A DNA stretch of 64,000 nucleotides from Pseudonocardia humida (GTDB lineage Bacteria > Actinomycetota > Actinomycetes > Mycobacteriales > Pseudonocardiaceae). This document shows, piece after piece, positions 41,437-48,324 of the stretch. A program made the translations under genes and the position numbers. Below the pieces are notes generated by a model. That model was not told the DNA's origin, made no database searches, and saw only the letters and a program-made list of their open reading frames with translations. Position 1 is the first letter of the stretch. Every line of letters starts with the position of its first letter. The stretch lies in assembly GCF_023898865.1 (NCBI RefSeq), contig NZ_JAGSOV010000019.1, positions 38,663 to 102,662 of the forward strand. The letters are read 5' to 3'.

Positions 41437-41465
41437 ATAAAAGCATCTGCATATGTGCATGTCAA
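41437..41465 (-). promoter_or_regulatory. Promoter and metal-operator region of the ArsR gene
   Basis: On the minus strand TTGACA (41465-41460), a 17-base spacer and TTTTAT (41442-41437), with the ATG 6 bases later. The spacer contains the near-palindrome GCACATATGCAGATGC, a likely ArsR binding site, so bound repressor would block polymerase directly. Confidence 0.7.
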
Positions 41466-41652
41466 TTGGAGTAACCGATGGGCTGACAAGGGCATCGCGA
41501 TCCGACGTTCCGGTCGACTTCGCTCTGCCGCCCAGTGGTTCCTCGCCGCCGAAGCGGTGGCACGCCCGGACATCCCTGGTCCCGGCGGGGTGACGGGTGC
41601 GTGACTGGAGGGCGTCCCCGCGCGAGCACCGCGCCGATCCGCTGGAGGCCCC

Positions 41653-42048
41653 GTGTCCCTCGACGTCCCGACCCCCGTGCTGGAGGCCGCCGAGCGCGGC
41701 GAGCTCGACGACGCGCAGTTCGTCGCCGTCGTCCGCGATTCGCTGCCCTACGCCTGGTCAGTCGTCGCCGCCGCGGTGGAGGATCGGCTCGACCACCCGG
41801 ACGCGCCCTTCGGCCAGCACGCCGTACCGCCGCCCTCCGAGCAGGAGCGCGGGCAGCTGCTGCGGGCGCTGGCCAGCGACGCGATCCGGGCCGCCCTGGA
41901 GCGGCACTTCGGGGTCCGGCTGGCGTTCCAGAACTGCCACCGGGTCGCCGCCTTCGCCCCGGAGGCGGTCGGCGGGCCGGCGCACCGGGCGTTCACCAGC
42001 CCTCGCGGACAGGTCCTCAACCAGTCGCCCGAGCTGCGCGACTGCTGA
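41653..42048 (+). CDS. SCO5389 family protein
   Basis: 131 residues from GTG. 'LDDAQFVAVVRDSLPYAWSV', 'ALASDAIRAALERHFGVRLA', 'FQNCHRVAAFAPEA' and the ending 'GQVLNQSPELRDC' match the conserved actinobacterial SCO5389 family. Function unknown. Its 3' end overlaps the convergent methyltransferase gene by about 30 bp. Confidence 0.85.
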   Translation: MSLDVPTPVLEAAERGELDDAQFVAVVRDSLPYAWSVVAAAVEDRLDHPDAPFGQHAVPPPSEQERGQLLRALASDAIRAALERHFGVRLAFQNCHRVAAFAPEAVGGPAHRAFTSPRGQVLNQSPELRDC

Positions 42049-42730
42049 CGGAGGTCGTGCCGCGCGGTCTCGGCGAACACCGCCCACCGACCGGCACCCG
42101 GCGGCGGTCCCGCCGCCCGACGAGCGCGAGCGGTGATCCACTCCGCCCGCCCGACGCCCTGCCACAGTCGCGCAGCCGCTGGGTGATCAGCCGGACCAGC
42201 ACCACCGGGCTGACCGCCGGCGCGGCCGTCGCGAAGTGGTACGCGAACGGCGCCTCCGTCACCCACGAGGGCCACCCGGCGTGGCTCCCGACCAGCAGCA
42301 CGCCACCCGGCGCGACCGCCTCGGCCGCCCCGGCCAGGACGGACTCCCGCCCGCCCACGGCAGCCACCGGAGAGTGCGGGAACTGCGCGGAGACGAGATC
42401 GGAGGCACCTTCGGGGAACGTCCGCGACAGGTCGTGCGCCTGCCAGGCGATCCGGTCGGCGACGCCCTTCGCGGCGGTCAGCTCGGCCGCCCGGCGCAGG
42501 ACCGTCGGCGACACGTCGACAGCGGTGACCCGCCAGTCCCGTCCGGCTCGCCAGATGGCTTCGCCGTCCATGCCGCAGGCAAGATCCAGTGTGGCCCCGG
42601 GCGCGAGTCCCTCGACCCCGGCGGCCAGAAGCGGGTTGGGCCGGGTGCCCCAGTCCGCGGGCACGTCCAGCCCGCGGTAGAAGCCATCCCGGTAGTCCTC
42701 GGCGGTGGCGGTCGAAGCCGGCACGGGCAT
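42017..42730 (-). CDS. SAM-dependent methyltransferase with abnormal C-terminus
   Basis: 237 residues. The N-terminal 165 residues are normal: 'LAPGATLDLACGMDGEAIWR', 'VTAVDVSPTVLRRAAELTAA', 'SAQFPHSPVAAVGGRESVLA', 'GGVLLVGSHAGWPSWVTEAP'. After 'LVRLITQRLRDCG' the sequence becomes Arg/Gly/Ser-rich without family resemblance and runs into the 3' end of the SCO5389 gene. A frameshift or rearrangement near 42170 is likely, so activity is doubtful. Confidence 0.65.
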   Translation of the reverse strand: MPVPASTATAEDYRDGFYRGLDVPADWGTRPNPLLAAGVEGLAPGATLDLACGMDGEAIWRAGRDWRVTAVDVSPTVLRRAAELTAAKGVADRIAWQAHDLSRTFPEGASDLVSAQFPHSPVAAVGGRESVLAGAAEAVAPGGVLLVGSHAGWPSWVTEAPFAYHFATAAPAVSPVVLVRLITQRLRDCGRASGGRSGSPLALVGRRDRRRVPVGGRCSPRPRGTTSVSSRAARATG

Positions 42731-42837
42731 CGTCGGGCGGGGCCGGGGTGGCAGGTCTCCCGGTCATGGGTCGACGATCTTCGATCGGATCGTCGAGGCG
42801 CGGATCCGCTTGCCATGACAGCGAAGTCTGGATGTAG

Positions 42838-43488
42838 TCAGTGGTGCGGGCCGACCTGCTCCAGCACGCTCCGGACCACGAGCGCCAGGTTGTCCGGGTA
42901 GCGCTCCGCCCCCCCGTCCGGGTCGAGCTCTGCCAGCGCGGCGTGCAGCCGCGGGAACCGCTGCGGGTCGCTGTCGAGCACCATGCGCCGGTTCCAGGCG
43001 TCGGCGCGGGCGTGGTGGGTGGTGAGCAGCTCGCCGTAGGTGAACTGCCACAGCAGCGCATGCGCCGCGATCGCCCGGCGGCCGTCGAGACCCGCCCTCG
43101 CCAGGGCTCCGACGAGCCGCTCGATCAGCGGCAGGATCAGCGGGCTGGCCAGCCCGTCGACGACGAGCACGGTCACCACCCAGGCGTCGGCGGCCATGAC
43201 GCGGTGGGCGGCCGACATCAGCGCGGTGATCTCCGCCGCGGGGTCGCCGAGGGGCTCGGGCAGGTCGATCCGCGCGGCGACGTCATCCAGCATCGCCAGC
43301 AGCAGAGCCCGCCGGTCGGCCACGTGCCGGTACAGCGACATCGGCGCGCAGCCCAGCTCGTCGGCGACGCGGCGCATCGTCAGGGCGTGGATGCCCTCGG
43401 CGCGGGCGATGCCGATGGCAACCGTGATGATGTCGCCGAGGTCGAGCCGGCCGTACCCCCGCCGGTGCACCTCGTCCCGTCCGACCAT
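42838..43488 (-). CDS. TetR family regulator (TetR_C-type)
   Basis: 216 residues from ATG 43488. HTH at about 15-65 ('IARAEGIHALTMRRVADELG', 'CAPMSLYRHVADRRALLLAM'). The C-terminal domain is helical ('HALLWQFTYGELLTTHHARA'). It lies 10 bp after the MFS stop in the same direction, so it most likely represses its own transporter operon through the palindrome near 44805. Confidence 0.85.
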   Translation of the reverse strand: MVGRDEVHRRGYGRLDLGDIITVAIGIARAEGIHALTMRRVADELGCAPMSLYRHVADRRALLLAMLDDVAARIDLPEPLGDPAAEITALMSAAHRVMAADAWVVTVLVVDGLASPLILPLIERLVGALARAGLDGRRAIAAHALLWQFTYGELLTTHHARADAWNRRMVLDSDPQRFPRLHAALAELDPDGGAERYPDNLALVVRSVLEQVGPHH

Positions 43489-43498
43489 TGTTCGCGAT

Positions 43499-44782
43499 TC
43501 AACTCTCCGGGCCGGGCGGCTGCACGACCGACACCGTGGGGGCTGCGACGACACCCCGGCTGAGCCCGGCCACGCATGCGCCGACCACGCACGTCGCGGC
43601 CCCCAACCAGATCGGCAGCGCCGGCGCGGCCGTGTAGAGCCCGGTGCCCAGCAGCGGACCGAGGACGAACGTCGCCCCGGTGGTGGCGTTGACCAGTCCG
43701 GCGACGGCGCCCTGCTCGGTCGGGCCGACGCGCAGGCTGGCGCCGGCGGAGAAGCCGGGCATGGCCAGCCCCAGACCGAGCGCGATGATCGCCATCCCCG
43801 CCGTGATCGACCACAGCTGCGCGGCCAGGGCCAGCACGACGAACCCCGCCGCCGCGATCGGGGACCCGACACGCAGCAGGGGCGCCGGCGCCCACCGCAA
43901 CCTGGGCACGACGACGGCCTGCGTGGCCACGAGCACCAAACCGGTGGCGAAGAACGCGACGCCGACCGCGACCGCGGTGTCGCGGGAGTCCGAACCCAGT
44001 CGGTCCTGGACCAGGAACCCGATGATGACCTGCATCATCCCGAGCGACAGGTACAGCAGGAACCCGACGACCAGGAAGGGGCGGACCCGCGCATCCCACG
44101 GCGCCACGGACCGCACCGGTCGAGGTTCGTCGACGGCCGCGGCGGTACGCGGAGCCCGGGGCAGCAGGGCCGCGACGACCACTGCCGCCACGACCAGCAG
44201 GACCGGGGCCAGGTGCACGGGGGCGAGCAGGTCGACGACGGCGAGCGCGCCGCCCAGACCCGGCCCGAGGACCAGCGACACCGCCTGCGCAGCACCCACC
44301 ATCGACACCGCGCGCGTGCGCGCCTCCGCTCCCGCCGTGGTGGATCCGACGTAGGACAGGGCCGCCACCGGTACCGCGCCGACCCCGATGCCGAACAGCA
44401 CCGAGCGGGTGAGCAGCATCGCGAGCAGCACCGCTTCCGGCGCCTGCCCACCGGCCAGCGCCCAGCGGCATACCACCGTGAAGGCCGCCATCCCCGCCGC
44501 GGCGAGCACCAGCCCGGTGAGCAGCACGCGTCGGTGTCCCCACCGGTCCGCGACGCGCCCCCAGGCGAGGCTGGCGAGGGTGAACACGACCGCAGCGACG
44601 GTGATGACCAGCCCCAGCTGGAACTCGGTGAGCCCGACCTCGCGCGACAGCGGTGCCAGCACCGGCGTCAGCAGCTGCTGCGCGGTGTAGGTCACCAGCA
44701 CGGCGACCAGGACCAGGACCAGCACGCGCCCCTCCGCGGAGCGCTCGGTCTCCCGGGCAGGACGTTCGGGGTGCGATGCCAT
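43499..44782 (-). CDS. MFS transporter (probable drug/metabolite efflux)
   Basis: 427 residues from ATG 44782 (GTG 44788 is two codons upstream). Twelve hydrophobic segments. Motif A is in 'LAWGRVADRWGHRRVLLTGL' between helices 2 and 3; 'GAAQAVSLVLGPGLGGALAV' is motif C-like, typical of drug/H+ antiporters. Downstream TetR and upstream operator support efflux of a small molecule. Given the neighbours, export of a metallophore is possible. Confidence 0.85.
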   Translation of the reverse strand: MASHPERPARETERSAEGRVLVLVLVAVLVTYTAQQLLTPVLAPLSREVGLTEFQLGLVITVAAVVFTLASLAWGRVADRWGHRRVLLTGLVLAAAGMAAFTVVCRWALAGGQAPEAVLLAMLLTRSVLFGIGVGAVPVAALSYVGSTTAGAEARTRAVSMVGAAQAVSLVLGPGLGGALAVVDLLAPVHLAPVLLVVAAVVVAALLPRAPRTAAAVDEPRPVRSVAPWDARVRPFLVVGFLLYLSLGMMQVIIGFLVQDRLGSDSRDTAVAVGVAFFATGLVLVATQAVVVPRLRWAPAPLLRVGSPIAAAGFVVLALAAQLWSITAGMAIIALGLGLAMPGFSAGASLRVGPTEQGAVAGLVNATTGATFVLGPLLGTGLYTAAPALPIWLGAATCVVGACVAGLSRGVVAAPTVSVVQPPGPES

Positions 44783-44799
44783 GGACACCTCGGAGATGA

Positions 44800-44810
44800 G
44801 TACTTAGTAC
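44800..44810. promoter_or_regulatory. TetR-type operator before the MFS gene
   Basis: GTACTTAGTAC is a perfect palindrome about one central base, 18 bp upstream of the MFS start, set in an unusually AT-rich promoter segment. Confidence 0.55.
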
Positions 44811-44899
44811 GCGGATAGTTAGGATCACCTAATAACACAGCGAGACCACTGTCAACCGCTCACCGTTCGCGACGGCGAGGAGGCGTCGGAGCGTATAAA

Positions 44900-44920
44900 T
44901 GAGAATGATTATCATCACTA
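44900..44920. promoter_or_regulatory. Zur-like box before the CobW/ABC chimera
   Basis: TGAGAATGATTATCATCAC followed immediately by the GTG of the chimeric pseudogene. The core AATGATTATCATC is a near-perfect palindrome and close to the other Zur boxes in this window. Confidence 0.7.
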
Positions 44921-44921
44921 T

Positions 44922-45400
44922 GTGACCAGCGCGCTCGTTCCCGGGTGCCGGGAAGACGACCCTGTCCACCACGTCCTGGCCGACCGCGAGGGCCGCCGGG
45001 TCGCGGTGGTCGCCAACGACATGAGCGAGGTCGACATCGACGCCGTGCTCGTCGCCGACCAGGGCAGCCTCGACCGCTCGGCCGGACGCCACCCGACGCC
45101 CGACCTGGCCCGGGTCGCCGCGCTCGCCGGCCTCGAGGAGGCCGTCGACGACCTGGCCGCCGGCTGGGACACCCGCGTCGGCGAAGGCGGCTCCACCCTC
45201 TCCGGCGGCCAGCGCCAGCGGGTGTCGATCGCCCGCGCGCCGCTCAAGGACGCCCCCGTCGTCGTGCTGGACGAGGCGAACGCGGCGCTCGACGCTGCCG
45301 GTCATCGCCCACCGCCTGCGAACCGTCCTCGCCGCCGACCAGACCCTCGTCCCGCGCGACGGAGTGATCGCCGAACGCGGGCGATCCCGCCGCACGCGGG
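44922..45400 (+). pseudogene. Chimera of CobW-type GTPase N-terminus and ABC ATPase fragment
   Basis: '[20 protein letters not shown]' followed by EVDIDAVLV is the N-terminal region of a COG0523/CobW metallochaperone. Its P-loop ('FPGAGKTTL') is present in another frame just upstream, so one frameshift broke it. Soon after, the same frame becomes an ABC ATPase ('[20 protein letters not shown]', '[20 protein letters not shown]', '[14 protein letters not shown]'). A deletion then precedes '[17 protein letters not shown]' in yet another frame. A remnant of two Zur-type genes fused by deletion. Confidence 0.75.
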
Positions 45401-45410
45401 TCGATCGCCG

Positions 45411-45782
45411 TCAGTCGCGGGCGGCGCCGTGCAGCGCCGTCAGCCGGCCGGGCAGCGCGGCGGGATCGAGCCGGCCGGCGCCCAGCCAGTCCCGCACGAC
45501 GGTCACGTCGTGCGCGGTGCGCACCGGCCCGATCCGGACCGCGGCGCCGACCGGTCGACGCTCGGCGTCGCAGGGCTGGACCACCACGACCGCGCCGGGC
45601 TGACGCAGCCGGCACCCGGTCGGACCCATCGTGCAGCCGGCCACGACCAGCACGCCGCGGGCGCTGCGGGCGACGCTGTCGCGCAGGGCCCCGCGCAGGT
45701 CGTCGGCGGTCCCGTCGCGGCACGGGACGGCGGCACACGCGACGACGGTGTACCCGGCCGGGGCGTCCGCCGGCCCGGTCAT
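45411..45782 (-). CDS. Cys-rich thioredoxin/ferredoxin-fold-like protein
   Basis: 123 residues from ATG 45782. Cysteines are in '[14 protein letters not shown]', '[17 protein letters not shown]' and '[12 protein letters not shown]', a spacing reminiscent of small thioredoxin-like [2Fe-2S] or metal-binding proteins (DUF1636-like). It follows rpmB by 22 bp in the same direction and so probably shares the Zur promoter. Zinc storage, delivery or redox are all possible; family uncertain. Confidence 0.6.
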   Translation of the reverse strand: MTGPADAPAGYTVVACAAVPCRDGTADDLRGALRDSVARSARGVLVVAGCTMGPTGCRLRQPGAVVVVQPCDAERRPVGAAVRIGPVRTAHDVTVVRDWLGAGRLDPAALPGRLTALHGAARD

Positions 45783-45804
45783 CGCGTCGGTCCCGACACG
45801 ACGC

Positions 45805-46041
45805 TCACACCCGTTCCCCGCGCGCCCGCAGCCGGGCGACCGCCACCTCGACCCCGATCTTGTCGACCGTGCGCATCCCTCTGACCGACAGCCGCAGCCG
45901 CACGAACCGGCTCTCACTCGCCAACCAGTAGCGCCGGACCTGGATGTTCGGGTCCCAGCGCCGCGACGTGCGCTTGTGCGAGTGCGAGACGTTCCTGCCG
46001 AAGCCGGGTTCGCGCCCGGTCAGCTGGCAGCGGCGCGACAT
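45805..46041 (-). CDS. rpmB: Ribosomal protein bL28, zinc-independent paralogue
   Basis: 78 residues: [20 protein letters not shown], '[20 protein letters not shown]' and '[20 protein letters not shown]' are typical bL28. Only one Cys remains, so the zinc-binding CxxC pairs are missing (the 'C-' form). Such copies replace the zinc form during zinc starvation. Start overlaps the rpmG stop (ATGA). Regulated by the Zur box at 46224. Confidence 0.93.
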   Translation of the reverse strand: MSRRCQLTGREPGFGRNVSHSHKRTSRRWDPNIQVRRYWLASESRFVRLRLSVRGMRTVDKIGVEVAVARLRARGERV

Positions 46042-46205
46042 CAGCGCTCCTCCCGGAACTCGACGTGGCGGCGCAGCACCGGGTCGTACCTGCGCAGCAC
46101 CATCCGGTCCGGGTCGTTGCGCCGGTTCTCGCGGGTCACGTAGGTCGTCCCGGTCCCGGCGGTCGACTTCAGCCGCACGATCGGCCGCACCTCGTTCCTG
46201 GCCAT
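46041..46205 (-). CDS. rpmG: Ribosomal protein bL33, zinc-independent paralogue
   Basis: 54 residues with no cysteine: [20 protein letters not shown], '[20 protein letters not shown]', then [13 protein letters not shown]. bL33 of the 'C-' type. First gene of the leftward Zur-controlled operon rpmG-rpmB-Cys-rich protein, 19 bp from the Zur box. Confidence 0.94.
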   Translation of the reverse strand: MARNEVRPIVRLKSTAGTGTTYVTRENRRNDPDRMVLRRYDPVLRRHVEFREER

Positions 46206-46223
46206 CCCACCCTCTCCTCGTAG

Positions 46224-46244
46224 TGAAAATGATTGTCATTTACG
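46224..46244. promoter_or_regulatory. Zur box between rpmG and mrf operons
   Basis: TGAAAATGATTGTCATTTAC, a near-perfect match to the Zur consensus and partly palindromic, in a 70-bp gap between two divergent operons. It should control both. Confidence 0.88.
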
Positions 46245-46275
46245 ATAGGACGGTACCAAGACCGAGGGAGGCGCG

Positions 46276-47541
46276 ATGACCGACGGGGACCGGACCGAGC
46301 TGGTCCTGCTCGCCGGTGGCACCACCGGCGCGGCGGCTCACGAGGCCGAGCGGCTGATCGAGCGCCTACGCGCCCTGCAGCCGGGGACCGCGGTGCTGCA
46401 CCACGATCTGCGTGACGTCGCCGACGGCGTGGTGCACCGCCGCCTGCGCCACGCCGGCACCGACGAGGCCGTGCCGGTCGAGCTGCGACACGGGTGCGTG
46501 TCCTGCACCCTGCGCGAGGACGTGCTTCCCCTGCTGCGCCACCTCGGGCAGCGGCCCGACGTGCGGCGGATCGTGCTGCACCTCGACCCCGTCCTGGAAC
46601 CGGAGCAGGTCTGCTGGGCGGTGCTGCACGTGCTGGTCGACGGCGCCCCTGTCACCGACGCCGTAGACCTGCGCGGCGTGATCGGCGTCCTCGACGTCGA
46701 CCGGTGGCTGGCCGATGCCACCGACGACGTCGAACCGGCCGAGCGGGGCCTGACCGCCCTCCCCCACGACGACCGCACCATCGCCCAGGTCGCAGTGGGC
46801 CAGGCCGAGTTCGCCGACCTCGTGGTGCTCGCCGGTGAGACCGAGCCGTGGCTGCGCACCCGCACCAGCGCGGTGCTGGCGCGGCTCACCCCGCTGGCCC
46901 AGCACGCCCCGCTGGACCGCTTCGAGGCCGCGGAGCTGCTGCTCGAAGCGCTACCGACGGGCGCGCGCCGCGGCCGGCCCGACCCGCTGCACGCCGCCCT
47001 GCTGCGCGGCCAACCCCCGCTCGGCCCCGACGGCGGCGTCCAGGTGGTCGTCTTCACCGCCCGCCGCCCCTTCCACCCCGAGCGGCTGCACTCCGCCGTC
47101 GACGTCCTGCTCACCGGCGTCGTGCGCACCCGCGGCCGGCTCTGGCTCGTCACCCGCCCCGACACCTGCCTCTGGCTGGAGTCGGCCGGCGGCGGTCTCC
47201 GCGTCGGCCACGCCGGCGAGTGGCTCGTCGCCGACCCCGACGGCTGGGAGCACGCCGACCCCGAACGCCGCGCCGCCGCAGCCCTGCGCTGGCACCCCCG
47301 CTGGGGCGACCGCGTCCAGGAACTGAGCGTGCTGGTGGTCGACGCCGACCCCGACGACGTGCGCGCCGCGCTGGGCGCCGCGCTGCTCACCGACGACGAG
47401 CTCGCCGCCGGCCCCGCCGCCTGGCGGCACTACCCCGACCCGTTCGGCGACCACCACGCCGACCCCTGCGAGCAGACCACCCCCGAACCGCACCACAGCA
47501 CCGACAACCGCACCGACAACCGCACCGAGGAGCAGCCGTGA
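46276..47541 (+). CDS. mrf: Ribosome hibernation factor-recruiting protein MRF (COG0523-related)
   Basis: 421 residues. The N-terminus ([20 protein letters not shown]) lies where COG0523 proteins have a GxxGxGKT loop, but no GKT/S is present. The [19 protein letters not shown] motif (near 74) keeps the family's metal-binding CxxC. The CobW C-terminal domain is present, with an acidic/His tail ('[13 protein letters not shown]'). In mycobacteria MRF is encoded with C- ribosomal proteins and recruits hibernation factor Mpy to ribosomes in zinc starvation. Coupled to rpmE by GTGA. Confidence 0.85.
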   Translation: MTDGDRTELVLLAGGTTGAAAHEAERLIERLRALQPGTAVLHHDLRDVADGVVHRRLRHAGTDEAVPVELRHGCVSCTLREDVLPLLRHLGQRPDVRRIVLHLDPVLEPEQVCWAVLHVLVDGAPVTDAVDLRGVIGVLDVDRWLADATDDVEPAERGLTALPHDDRTIAQVAVGQAEFADLVVLAGETEPWLRTRTSAVLARLTPLAQHAPLDRFEAAELLLEALPTGARRGRPDPLHAALLRGQPPLGPDGGVQVVVFTARRPFHPERLHSAVDVLLTGVVRTRGRLWLVTRPDTCLWLESAGGGLRVGHAGEWLVADPDGWEHADPERRAAAALRWHPRWGDRVQELSVLVVDADPDDVRAALGAALLTDDELAAGPAAWRHYPDPFGDHHADPCEQTTPEPHHSTDNRTDNRTEEQP

Positions 47542-47786
47542 AGCCTGGTATCCACCCCGACTACCACCCCGTCGTCTACCAGGACCGCACCACCGGCGAG
47601 GCGTTCCTCACCCGCTCGACTGCCACCTCCGACCGCACGATCGAGTGGACCGACGGGCGCACCTACCCGCTGATCCCCGTCGACGTCACCGCCTTCTCCC
47701 ACCCGTTCTGGACCGGCACCGGTCGCGTGCTCGACAACGCCGGCCAGGTCGAGAAGTTCCGCCGCCGCTACGGGACCCACCGCTGA
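47538..47786 (+). CDS. rpmE2: Ribosomal protein bL31 type B (zinc-independent)
   Basis: 82 residues from [23 protein letters not shown], '[20 protein letters not shown]', '[20 protein letters not shown]'. No cysteines, the type B form used when zinc is scarce. Overlaps both neighbours by 4 and 1 bp. Confidence 0.94.
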   Translation: MKPGIHPDYHPVVYQDRTTGEAFLTRSTATSDRTIEWTDGRTYPLIPVDVTAFSHPFWTGTGRVLDNAGQVEKFRRRYGTHR

Positions 47787-47956
47787 TGGCCGTCCCGAAG
47801 CGCCGCACGTCGCGCAGCAACACCCGCCACCGCCGCGCGCAGTGGAAGGCCGCCCCACCCGACCTCGTCCCCATCGTCCTCGACGGGAAGCCCAACCTGG
47901 TCCCCCGTCGCCTCATCCGGGCCTACCAGCGGGGCTACCTGCCCCCGCCATCCTGA
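47786..47956 (+). CDS. rpmF: Ribosomal protein bL32, zinc-independent paralogue
   Basis: 56 residues: [20 protein letters not shown], '[20 protein letters not shown]', ending RGYLPPPS. The normal zinc-finger cysteines of bL32 are absent. Last gene of the Zur-controlled operon mrf-rpmE2-rpmF; the TGATG overlap couples it to rpmE2. Confidence 0.92.
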   Translation: MAVPKRRTSRSNTRHRRAQWKAAPPDLVPIVLDGKPNLVPRRLIRAYQRGYLPPPS

Positions 47957-48050
47957 CCCCACCGGCGAACTGCACGCGGAAGCGCGTCGCACGAGCGCGG
48001 ACTGAAGCCGCTCACCCGAAACGGGTGTCGAGGGCCGCTCGAAGTGATGG

Positions 48051-48115
48051 TGGCGAGCCGGGATCGCCCTCGCGGGCCTGAGAAGGCGGTCGCTCCACCA
48101 CTGAGCTACACCGGC
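48051..48115 (-). pseudogene. Degenerate tRNA-like remnant
   Basis: GCCGG-TGTAGCTCAGTGGTGGAGC is the 5' half of a tRNA nearly identical to tRNA-Thr at 28186-28260, but anticodon stem and T-arm no longer pair. Upstream (48116-48190) the segments ACCTGCGGATATG and GCACGACGCTATC also match the region before the real tRNA (28274-28325) at the same spacing, so a whole tRNA locus with promoter was duplicated and decayed. The rest of 47957-48324 shows no gene. Confidence 0.6.
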
Positions 48116-48324
48116 GTTGGAACTGCATCCCACCTGCGGATATGCCTCCCGCAGGGCCACAGCCTCACCCGCACGACGCTATCCGACCTCAATCCTGCCG
48201 CTCCTGGATGCCGGCGCGGTCGACCAGGAGCTTCGCTGCCGCCACGCGAACTCCGCGGGCCCGAGGGGGGAGGACCGCGGAGCCGCTGCGGGATCCCCGG
48301 CGGGCTTGCTCACATCCGGCGTCG

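Noticed and set aside
28186..48115. A complete integrative element bounded by tRNA copies
   Set aside because: No integrase, excisionase or transfer genes are seen, and the repeated part is the 5' half of the tRNA rather than the usual 3' end.
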